Position numbers and translations under genes: made by a program
Notes under the pieces: model-generated
The model's database searches: none
What the model was told of the DNA's origin: nothing
Seen by the model: only the letters and a program-made list of their open reading frames with translations
In this document: piece by piece, positions 51,021-61,108 of the stretch
How the letters are laid out: the number at the start of each line of letters is the position of its first letter
Position numbering within the stretch: position 1 is the first letter of the stretch
Source: Megaleporinus macrocephalus
Taxonomy: Eukaryota > Chordata > Actinopteri > Characiformes > Anostomidae
Assembly: GCA_021613375.1 (NCBI GenBank)
Contig: CM038722.1
Coordinates: forward strand, 25,545,941-25,609,940
Direction: 5' to 3'
DNA length: 64,000 bases

Positions 51021-51870
51021 AAATGCAGATATTAATCACAGCATCCCTTAAACACTCTTCTAAAGTATAATTAAAACTATATTTCTGTCAATCATTGATG
51101 GTTTGTTTAAGCAGTTATCTGTCAATACTTATACAACTTTCATACAATTGTACATTCATATTAATAAATATATAATCCAGACATAATTGGTCACTAAATC
51201 AAAATATTATAAAACTATAATAAGGGTGCCCTTAAAAGAATAAATGTATTGTGAAGTGATGAAATCCATTAGGGAGGAAAAGACAAATGCAAATTTAAGG
51301 AAATGTGTTTAGCTGCTTCACTCACAGTTGCAAGCTTCTGACTTTGGCAACCTCAGCTAACTAGAGACGTAGCACTGGTCTGCCTTAGGATGGTGCTGCA
51401 GCAGATAGGTTTACTCACTTTATCCCTTATAGCCTAACAAAGGAAATTACGCCCTGCACACCTGTGTTGTGATATTCCGTAGCACATTTTTAAATCTGAA
51501 AAATTGGTCAAAATTGAAAATAACTGCTGGAAAAAGTGAATTGATTTTTATTTATGTAAACAAAGACAAAAAGAAGATGTGTAAGATCACAAAGTATGGA
51601 ATATTGTAAAGATTGAACTAGAAAAAAGTACTTCCAGAAGAACTGCTGAATTAAATACTTGCTGCTATTGAAGCCAGCCACCTTGGGATCAAAATGGGTA
51701 TTTTGCATGCTGGTTACACATATAACACCTTATAATGCAAGTCATAGAACATTTAGGCAAAATGTGGTGAATACCAATTAACACAAACAGCAGGTACGCC
51801 CTAATCTGTTTGTGCCAGCATAGCAGTGCTGCCAGTGCTAAACGTTTTAGCCAACCAAGCCAGTAGAAAA

Positions 51871-51909
<39 letters not shown>

Positions 51910-53164
51910 AGATATATAATTCAGTGTCTAATAATCGTAACGTATCTTGTTCTTAACACCACTGTGTTTAGGTTAGATCCTGATCTAGAGCTGAGCTTGA
52001 AATGTCATGTTGCACCAAAATCAGGTCTTTGCTTCACATGGTATCAAACGTCAGGTTAAACCTGGTTCCTGGACCTCTCAGCAGGTTACAGTACTTCAAA
52101 AGAAGCCTGTGTGATATAGAGACAGCAGGAGGATTCTCAGACTTTTTGTACTTCTGCTTCTTTCCCTTTCCTTTTTTCATGTGTCTCCCCTCCCTCCTCA
52201 CTCCTTTTGGCCTACTTTGGGGACTCAGGATTTCCACAGTCAGACACAGACGGCGGCTGCCACTTCTGATGAGTCTTGCTTGATGTCTTACTCTTCAGGA
52301 TGGTGTAGGGGCGGCAACAAACATTCAGCACTTGGTTTAGTCTGAAACGAAGCTTGTGAATCTTGTCAGCGTCGGCTATAGAAAGAAGCTGAAGCCAGAC
52401 AGTGCGCTCGGTCTGACAAGGCCATCTATAATGTTCATAGAGAGCCTCTTGACATTTTTGACCCGGGCTTTTGAGCAGGGATGAAATTTGATGTAAACAT
52501 TTCATGGTAAAATGCCTGGGACTCATTTTGACACATGAACTCAGCTTCAGACGGCAGGAAAAAGTGTCTGAAATCTGATTTATTTCCTAAATCTTGTTGT
52601 TTGGTCGTTGACACTATCTTTTTAATGTGGCCTTCATCTGACGTCAGTCTAAGTTTCACACTATGTGAAAGAATCAACAGCATAGCTGTCCTTTACCTTT
52701 CCTCTAAATTAATAGAGTAATTGACATTAAACTTTAACATGTGTGACCTGATATTTTAAACTTCAATTAAATTAGACTGACAATTGGACACCCCTTTTTT
52801 CCTGCAGTGTAAACTTAGTCTTAGTCTCAGATTTCATGTGAGTCAGTTCATGTGAACTTTTTCATGTTTTTGCATTAAATCCTGACCATTTAACCCCATG
52901 CATTGGCACTTGGAAGCCAAATCCTGTCTGTTTAGTCAGATACATTTTGTCTGCATATAATTGTTTCAGTCTATATGGTTGCAATTTGGCACTATTTGTT
53001 GTTTTCTATACACACTATGTGTTTGCTCCATACTCCTAAACATGTTTTAGCTTTTAAATAAAATTCATATAGGATCTATACATTATGTGGAGATCCTTTT
53101 AAAGCTTCAGAAAAGTTTCTCATCTCATTCACAAAAACAATGGCACTGAAAGGTATAGGGCTGT
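51021..53164. other. Intronic stretch, microsatellite only
   Basis: No exon recognised. Contains (AT)n at 51875-51905. The open frames about 100 codons long near 52200-52530 have no recognisable domain. Confidence 0.5.
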
Positions 53165-53290
53165 AACAATTAGCTTTTTATTCACCAGTTTTATTCGCCC
53201 ATGCCACCTTAAACGGTGTGGCAGTTACAGTCTGGCACCTGTTGCACCATTTAAAGTTGGACAGGAAAACATGAAAATAAGAAGCTGACT
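53165..53290. mobile_element. Fold-back relative of the 63-bp satellite
   Basis: Two arms face each other. The right-hand end of the left arm is ccaccttaaacggtgtggca followed by gttacag (53204-53230). The right arm reads ttgcaccatttaaagttgga, then aaataagaagctga (53242-53288). Both arms align with the satellite monomer, and with its inverted relative at 9149-9205. So the family exists away from the array as a small hairpin element. Confidence 0.65.
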
Positions 53291-56200
53291 TAAGCTTTAT
53301 GTGGTCGTGAGAGATGAGTACGGTATTTTGTACAGTGGATCAGAGGCTGTGCACTGGGAATTGATATAAACAAAAGCTACAAGACAAAACCAATGAATTT
53401 AAACAAGAAGCTGGTGACCAAGAAGCTGCGGTTTTGGTCAATTTCTTGCGTTTTTCCTTCGTCATGAACAATAACTTTTGGTAATTGACTAAAGCTTCTT
53501 GTGGTTTCTTGAATAAACTGATTTTGAGCAGCTGAAAATGATGCAAACCACAGGCATTTTGAGAGCTTATGATAGCACTCCATGTAGAAAATCACTTCCT
53601 GCCCTCTATCTCGAGTTCAAAAATAGCAACGCAGTGACGTGAAGCCATTTGCCAACAATCTACCGAGATGGAATGTACAAGTAAATAAAGGTGCAAATCG
53701 GTTGCTATTAGCATCTCTACAGCTCAGAATCAACACTGTGTGGGGAACTAGCTGCTGAGACTTGTGTTGAAACCTTGCCATTTCGACTGATTTTTTATGC
53801 TCATGATTGACAGTTGTAGGGATAATATGGATTGTGTTAAATAGAACTAGAACAGAAAAGAATAGAATAGAATTCATATTGTGTATTGTTTTGCAATCCC
53901 CCTTTCCAAGATGTGTATTGTATCCATTATGTGATGGCTATTTGAGGAACAAAAAATGGTTCTTCTATAGCATAATCCCATCATTGTTGGCACCATTATT
54001 GGACCATGTGCAGGGTTTGAGTTGTCAAATGTTTTTTGAACACATTAATGCATTTATGGTTACAACTAGCTAATATTTGTCCCATGCCAGGATCAGGCTA
54101 CACACCTTTAGACTGATTTTAGCCAACATATTTGCAGCTTTTTTGCCTGAATATGAGCGATAGGAATGAGGAACAGGCTGTGTGGTGTGACATAAACGAG
54201 AAACAGCGATGTAGTATCTGGTGGCCCCAGAACAGCATGACAAAAAGCCCAGCATGTCTGAATTTTTTGTAGTTTTCGACCTAATTTGACATCTCTAGGA
54301 TGTGTTCCTTTATGATGACTGATAGGAAGACCCTCACATGGTACATATATGCAAACATGGCAAAGGGAACGATGGATGCTGCTTTTACAGCTGTCTGTTG
54401 AAACAACAAGCCACAGATCAGATATATATGACAATCCCTTCCACACAGAAGCAGCGCTGGAAACATGTTACCAAGATGCTAGTGGTTAGTCCGAGCTCAA
54501 AGCAAAAATAATTTTACACAGTAGTTAATCCACTTTAGTAAAAGTTAAACAGGTTTTGTTAACATGCAAGTTCTCTATGAAGGATAGACACACCTTACTG
54601 TCCTCAATATGACGCTCAGGAATGGCTCCAGAATATTTATTTCTTTTTCTTATCAGATTACAAAACTGCCAGCATTGCACAGAGAACACCTGTAGCCAGG
54701 TTTGTAAATTTCTTGACCCTCCTCCACGTAGTCCTCCTAGATGCAAAGATTGGTAGGCATCAAATGTGTAGTATTGCCAAGATTGGTCAAGATATGATGC
54801 ACATTTTTGAAACAATGATTGTCTAGTCCAACATAGTGAGAGACATAAATATAGTTCAACCTGATTGGTTTGAGTGATTGGATTCAAATCCATTGAAATG
54901 TCCCGGCCAACATTGTCCATTTAGGCACCACATGGGTCTTACAAAAGGCAAAGCCATTTGGGGCCCACAAAGGTTTACCCATCCGTGTAGGACACAACTA
55001 GGTTCAGAATGGGCTGTGTGTGAGACCTGTATGACCTATAACCCAAGCTGTAACTCACCTGAGGCCCACAGCTGTAACCCATGACTACTGCCTAATTAGG
55101 GTTCAGAGCTGTGACCCGAGTACAACCCAACCAAAAGTCCCTTGTAAGCCCAAGAGCAGGTAAAGCCCACAGAAAACCTACATGGGCTCCAGGTGGACAT
55201 GTTGGCTGGGGACTCTTTGGTGCATTTGTAAATATATTCAAACTGTGAGGTATCAGTTGACCAAACCTCTTGATTTAAAGTTATAATAATAAGACAGTAG
55301 AACAAGAGTACATGAATTAATGAAGAATAGTTACCTGAATATATGCTGAACATGGCATTTGAACTGTGTCCACAAACAAACAAATAAATAAATGATAATC
55401 GACCCATGGACAATCTTACTGGATTAAAGAAATAAATCTGTGACACCATGAACATAAACATGTTTGCAGAGCACAATAGAAGCCAGTTTCATATGTTATT
55501 GTTCCTGATTAAAATAAAATAAATAAATCTATATTTTCATCTGCCGTACCGTGTGACTCTGTGATCAACAGAAGAAAAAAATGCTGCAACGAAAGGAAGT
55601 AAAAGAAATCTATTACTTGGGTTTGCTTATTGTAAATGTAAATCCTCCATGGAGAGCTGTGTTTGGACAAAGGCTGAGGCCTAATCTGGTTCTGAAAAAA
55701 AAAGACCTCATACACATCCCTTAATGAAGTAAGTCCAAATCTATCACCCTATCTAAGTGTACTTGCAGACATGTTTAATCTCCCTTTCACAGCGGGGCGG
55801 GAGGGGAAAAGAAACATTCAGCGCGGAAATTTAGGGATAATTATGACCTCAGACAGAGACATGGGGTCTAGACGAGGTGTAATAAGATTTGGGCTGTGCA
55901 GCCAAAGTGCCCTGTGCTCTAATTCACCTCGCATTGTTTGGGTGCATTGCGCTGCGTGGATCCATCACTTCCAGTCACAGTGATCCAGCATTGGCAGGCA
56001 AATTTGATTAGGGCGTACAGTAGTGCTCAAGCTGTCTGCAGATGTTTAGAGCGCTCAGCCAGGCCCTTTACAGACACTCAGTGTAGCTATTAGTGTAGCT
56101 GTCTGGCCCATTTAACACACACGCTCATGTATTACAGATATGCGTACTGTTTGCATAACATCATGACACATAACATTATAACGTGTGGCAGAGCATCATG

Positions 56201-56429
56201 ACATTTAGCACGCTGCTAGCACTGCGATGGATCTCTGTTGTAGCTTTTAAAGTTTTTGTCTGGTTCTATAAAAAGCTATGTTTTATTGCTTTAAATTGTT
56301 TTTTAAAGACAGCGTCATGATGTTGTGTGTTGTGATGTTGTGTAAACCAGTGCTTTTACATAATAGGAACACTGTAATAATACTGGGTAGTGCTGGGTAG
56401 TAATTGGATTAAGTTTATTGTGATTGTGG
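53291..56429. other. Intronic stretch without a supported gene
   Basis: No exon recognised. 54920-55200 repeats ggcccacagctgtaacccat-like words and may be a diverged short tandem repeat. 55790-56060 looks unique and moderately GC-rich. The 126- and 131-codon minus-strand frames here have no recognised domain. Confidence 0.45.
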
Positions 56430-56596
56430 TCCATGTTTAGCGCTGTGAATCTCCTATTCTTTTTTTTTTTTTTTACAAAAATTTTTATTGAGATGAACAG
56501 GTATTTGACATATAAGCATTGAATATCAAATTTTAGATTTTTTCCAGTAACCCTCCCCCCACCTATACACATACATACACCAAACAAGCAGAATAA

Positions 56597-56598
56597 AA

Positions 56599-56645
<47 letters not shown>

Positions 56646-56700
56646 GAATAACAATAATAATAGTAATAATAATAATAAGAAGAAGAAGAAGAAGAAGAAG
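56597..56700. repeat. (AAAT)n then (AAT)n and (AAG)n microsatellites
   Basis: Compound simple repeats inside the 3'UTR of the LINE at 56461-57367. Confidence 0.95.
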
Positions 56701-56886
56701 AGAGGGGGAAAAAACAGACAAAGGGATGGAAAACTCTGTGGACATTATTGGTTAGTCCAACCATGTGTTATTAGGATAATACTGGAGCTTATCACACTTA
56801 GCTTAAGGTGGTATTTTCAAAGTGGCTTAGCACTGGATTCCAAATTTAAAAAAATATATTTTAGTTGAACTTCTACTACTTAAGTA

Positions 56887-57367
56887 CTAGTACTTAATCT
56901 TTTCTAAATAAAGGAATAGTAAGAGGTCATTAAGCCAATGTATAAATTTAGTTGGATATACTGATTTCCAATCCAGCAAAATTCTTCTCCGTGCTAAGAG
57001 TGTAGCAAAGGCCCAGGCTTCGCTCTTTTTAGTGTCCACTAAAGCACCACTTTTCAGAACCCCGAAAATAGTTGATTCCGGGCTGGGTTGCACTTCAACA
57101 TCGAATGCTTCAGATAAGAATTTAAATATGTCTGTCCAGAACTCAGTAAATCTGGGGCACGCCCAGAACATGTGAGTCAGATCTGCCTTAGCAGAGTGTC
57201 AAACGTTAGGGTAAATTTTAGCCAGTTTGGCTTTGCTATAATGGACTCTGTGAAGAACTTTAAACTGAATTAAACTGAGTCGAGCACATGTTCCGTTAAT
57301 TCTGCATAATGCATTATCCCAGGTTTCATCAGATATCTCCATTCCAAACTCCCTCTCCCAGTCAGAA
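56887..57367 (-). pseudogene. L1-type ORF2 C-terminal fragment
   Basis: The minus strand reads DWEREFGMEISDETWDNALC, RINGTC, then QFKVLHRVHYSKAKLAKIYP and, after an in-frame TGA, HMFWACPRFTEFWTDIFKFL. This is the region before and including the Cys-rich tail of an L1/Tx1-type ORF2. The TGA falls where the first Cys of the CxxC pair is expected and the second Cys is also missing, so the protein is broken as well as truncated. It ends at 56887. Confidence 0.82.
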
Positions 57368-58045
57368 TGAATCTCCTATTCTACCAAATCCCAAAGATGT
57401 TTTTTTAAATTTTGATCCAGTGACTGGGAAGACCACTGAAGAACACTGAACACATTGTTATGTTCATGGAACCAGTTTGAGGTGACGTTTGCTTCATGGC
57501 ATGTTGCATTATCACGCTGAACGTAGTCGATAGAAGATGGTAAATTGTGGCTATTAAGAAATGATAAACAACAACTCTCATATAGAATGTGGCATTTGAG
57601 CGATGGCTGACTGGCATAAACGTGTGCCAAGAAAACATTCATCATGCCATGCCACCTCCACCAGCCTGAACTGAGAACAAGGCAGGTTGGGTCCATGGAT
57701 TTACATTGTTGGCACCAAATTCTGACCCTGCCATCTGTGTGCCTCAGCAGAAATCAAGATGTATAAAGCCAGGCTACATTCTTTCCATCTTCAGCTGACC
57801 AGTTTTGCCAAGCCTGTGCCCTCTGGAGCTACAACTTCCTGTTTTTGGCTAACAGAAATCACAAACCTGGTGTGGTCTTCTGCTGTTGTAGCCCATCCAC
57901 CTTGAGATGCGACATCTTTTGTGCCCAACACAGTTGTAAAGATTGTTTGGCGGAGTTACCATAGTACCGTTTGTGTCAGCATGAACCAGTCAGGCTGTTC
58001 TCTGTTGGCCTCTCTCATAAATGAGACTGCAGCTGCTGTTTTTTC

Positions 58046-58981
58046 TTCATCTTTTTATTGTATTCTTAATTATTTATTACCATTCTGAGTAATCTCTAGA
58101 GATCCCAAGAGAGCAGCAGTCATAGAACTACTTAAACCACCCTGTTTGGCATTAACCATCATGCCACGGTCAAAGTAAATGAGATCAATTTCTTTTCCCC
58201 ATTCTGATGGTTGATGTAAACAAGGCCTAAAGCTACTGGTCCATATCTGCTGGCTCATATAAGTGGATCCCATGAGTAAAATATACAACAAGATATAGGA
58301 TACAGGCACTGTAAAAAAATTTTTTTCTAAAATGGGAAACTGCATGATGTCCTATATCCAGAGGACAGAAAAAAATGAAGGACAGCATTTCCAGTTTAAT
58401 TAATAATGTCTAGTTTTAAATAGAAAATGTCCAAGTTCTAAACTACAGGATTAACACCACGTGGGAGAATGAGTGACACTCTTTCAAAAAAGCCTCAGGC
58501 ATTAGCCTCTGGGCGGACCGCGTTATGCTTTATTGATAGACGCTGTAATTAAGTGCGGGCGTGGAGAAGAGGGAAATTGCACATTCATCATATCAAATTA
58601 GCCTACGTGGGCTCACTGAGGGCGGCCTAATGACTCCGTTCTCACCCCTTCTATCACAGCTGGCCAGGTTTTCTAGCAGCAGGAACAGCCAGAGACCTGA
58701 TTGGCTGCTAAGGGGTTAGCTTTGCAGCAGAGCATTTTGTATGCAATTAGCATGACGGCTAACTGCCACATGTCACCGGTGTTTTTTTATTTTATTTTTT
58801 TTCCAGAATGTTGCTAAATAAGTGGTTATTTGTAGCAAATGGGTTCAGTGCGGAATGTGTGTAGGGCAAAATCTTTCTAGTGCTAATATACTGTGTGGTA
58901 AATATGACCCACGCACCCTCCAGTTCCAGTGACCACTGACCCTCGTTTCTCTCTCTGTGTCTCTCTTCTTCCTTTGTATAG
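58046..58981. other. 3' part of epha6 intron 1
   Basis: No repeat named. The segment about 58490-58760 is unique-looking and contains TAAT-type words (gctgtaattaagtgcggg, tcaaattagcctacgtgg). It could be conserved non-coding DNA near exon 2. The acceptor pyrimidine tract runs from about 58945. Confidence 0.45.
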
Positions 58982-59046
58982 TGGTTCTTCTGGACACAAC
59001 AGCTGTACTGGGTGAACTGGGCTGGATGACCTATCCAGTAAATGGG
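58982..59046 (+). CDS. epha6: EphA6 receptor, exon 2 (start of ephrin-binding domain)
   Basis: A 65-bp exon between an acceptor (ttcctttgtatag) and a consensus donor (gtaagt at 59047). With the last base of exon 1 it encodes VVLLDTTAVLGELGWMTYP then VNG, 22 codons, and ends in phase 0. This is the first strand of the ligand-binding domain shared by all Eph receptors (LLD...GELGW..YP.NG). As I recall human EPHA6, it reads NQVVLLDTTTVLGELGWKTYP then LNG, so only three residues differ over this stretch; EphA3, A4, A5, A7 and A8 differ more. The short second exon and its phase match Eph gene structure. The next exon should begin with Trp. Confidence 0.92.
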
Positions 59047-60797
59047 GTAAGTAGTGACATTGTAAATATGCAGCCTTGATTTCTGACTTCAGATTAGTTT
59101 GGATTCACTTTCTAATGGAGCAGAAAGGCTATAGAGTTTAGGCCACAATCACCTGCTGTTATCACCTGACCTCAGTCAACTGATGTCTTAACTGATTGCC
59201 TGTATTAATATGACTGGCTAAATACATCAGGGTGCCTATTTAAGCTGCTTTAGCCTGCCCACTGTAGCCACTTCCCTACTAACCTCTTTGCAACCTCCTG
59301 CTAGGATGAAGATTTGTGCGGTATGGTCTTTACGCTGTTCTACATGCCTTGGGCTTTCCACGCGTGCACAGTACACGTTACATTACATGTTTTTTTTGAC
59401 TAAGTGGTTATGACTGAATCATAGAAACTACACTACACTTCATAGTTTGTCACATATAGTCATTTTGTGTGAATATTCAACACTTAAAAAATAGTTTTTT
59501 TTGTCTATTGTCATTCTCCAGTCTGGTCATTAAAGGTAAAACACTAGAACACTACCCAGTGAACAGGGAACGAGCCGAAGATGACGAGCAGTTTTTGGGG
59601 TTGTTAAGCCTCGTTGTAAATTTGAAGTACAGGGCAAATGATAATTCTCCACTGAGCGTCACTCTTAGCACTGCTCCAGGTGTAATCTGCCTGCAGGAAG
59701 CTGGCACATTGACAGAATCCCCCCATTTAAGTAGTTCTGATACTTACTCGTTCTTTAAAGTGGAAGTGAGCAGCCCCATTCTTCGCTGCTGCACTATTTT
59801 CTCTAGTGCATTAATGCCCCGTTATTTTCTCCGCCATTTGGAAAATTTGTTTCATTGTGAAACATCAAAGTGTCTCCTGTAAAAATAGCATGCCGCACAA
59901 AGCTAACCGCCGCCTGGCTTCTGGGTAGCTTATTTGTCAGCAAGAAAGCCAGACGAGTGCTGTCTCTCGGATCAAGCTTCTCCCCTCCCATACATAGTTT
60001 TAGCAATTATTTTATCACTACGTTTTAGACCGGTGAGTCATTTGGTCCAATTCAAGTCAAAGAACTATTCGCTCCTAGGCTACTGCACGAAAAGAAACCT
60101 CATTTCTTTGCGTTTTATATCTTCCTTTCGTGATTAATCAGAAAATTAATTCACTTAAAGCTCCTCTGTGTAAATGATTGCCGTTTATGCTCATTGTCAA
60201 ACATTATATTTCTGCTTGATCCGTGCAGCATTAATCTCTGTAACAGTGAAGCGTGTGAGAATGAAATTTAATCACACTGAGTTAACACTGACACACTATT
60301 GATAATTCAAGATGTGTGCAGAGAGCTTTTTAAGGGGTAATTAATACCCGAGTTCTCAGACTGTCCTCGCATTCACTTTTCACTGCCTTTTGACCGCCTG
60401 CCTAAAAGTTGAAAGAAGATGTTTTATTGGCAGGTTCCTACAATTGTCTCTGTCTAAAATCATTTAATGCTAAACTTTGAATACTGTATTAAAAATCTGC
60501 TAAGCTATGGCCTTAGGGGTCCCTGTATCTGAAGAAACGATGGAACTGTACAGGCTTTTGACCAAATCTCAGTTTGAATAAAGAGTCTTGCCAATAGAGT
60601 CTTTATTATACAATCCAGTGCATCGAAGTGTTAGATTTATCAACTCTATGGAGTCCCTGATTTCTTTGCTCAGATATGTATACACATGATCCTTCTAATG
60701 AATATAAGGGACAATGCTTACAAATAATGATGATAATAAGAAACTAAAATAAGAAAAAGAATCTCACTTGGGCTCCCATTGGGAATACAATGATATG
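59047..60797 (+). other. Start of epha6 intron 2
   Basis: Begins with gtaagt. I see no EphA ligand-binding exon here. That exon is usually about 660 bp and would leave a long open frame, while the longest frame present (59469-59882, 137 codons) has no Eph motif. No named repeat recognised. Confidence 0.75.
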
Positions 60798-60805
60798 CTG
60801 CTAAT

Positions 60806-61100
60806 TAGGGCTGGGTATCACCACTGATTTCCACACAAGGTCCCAATTCAATTCGATTTCCGATTCGATTCGATTAAATTCAACTCAATATCAATACATT
60901 TTGGGATATTTCAGTTACAATAATATGTTTTGTTTGAATATGACAAGAGATTTTCAGAGAACTAATGTGGTGTAATGTAATGTACAAGGAACACGAATGC
61001 TAATTTTAAAGGTCGATCTCGGGTTTATACGAATCAATATCGGATTATTCAAATGAAGATCGATTTGAATCGATAAATCGATTTTTTAAACACACCCCTA
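60806..61100. mobile_element. hAT-type MITE, copy 2, perfect 8-bp target duplication
   Basis: A 295-bp element with ends tagggctgggtatcacc and acacacccccta-like (caccccta). It is flanked by ctgctaat at 60798-60805 and 61101-61108. It shares long stretches with the copy at 12157-12638, including gggatatttcagttacaata near the centre and atcgattttttaaacacacc at the right end. It has lost about 190 bp of internal sequence relative to that copy, as expected of deletion derivatives mobilised in trans. Confidence 0.92.
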
Positions 61101-61108
61101 CTGCTAAT

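Larger units (their letters stand above)
56461..57367 (-). mobile_element. 5'-truncated L1-type LINE with 15-bp target duplication
   Basis: A 907-bp insertion. It is flanked by a perfect 15-bp duplication, tgaatctcctattct, at 56446-56460 and 57368-57382. On the minus strand it ends tcaataaaaatttttgtaaa and a poly-A tail (poly-T at 56461-56474 on +), so the polyadenylation signal and tail are intact. Its 3'UTR contains the (AAAT)n and (AAT)n/(AAG)n microsatellites at 56597-56700. Confidence 0.93.
56430..58045 (-). pseudogene. Tc1/mariner transposase remnant split by a LINE
   Basis: Read on the minus strand from about 58045, the sequence follows a Tc1/mariner transposase gene. The DDE-domain end near 57560-57376 gives VQRDNATCHEANVTSNWFHE and then VLQWSSQSLDQNLKKHLWDL, corresponding to the usual DN-x-x-x-H and SPDLNPIEHLWD blocks. 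Here SPDLNP is SLDQNL and the last catalytic Glu is Lys, so it is inactive. The frame runs to VE and a stop exactly where the LINE sits (56461-57367). About 15 bp of further match resumes on the far side at 56445-56430. Frame breaks elsewhere confirm decay. Confidence 0.82.
33568..58981 (+). other. epha6 intron 1
   Basis: A 25.4-kb phase-1 intron, from gtgagt at 33568 to the pyrimidine-rich acceptor ending ttcctttgtatag at 58981. A long first intron is usual for vertebrate EphA genes. It is filled with low-complexity DNA and nested transposon remnants, described separately. No other gene was recognised inside it on either strand. Confidence 0.85.

Noticed and set aside
54525..54920. 131-codon minus-strand ORF in intron 1
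   Set aside because: No domain, promoter or splice evidence; the length is within chance for the amount of sequence examined.
59469..59882. 137-codon ORF as the EphA ligand-binding exon
   Set aside because: It lacks the Trp-initial start, the TYQVCNV and NNWLRT motifs, and proper splice sites.
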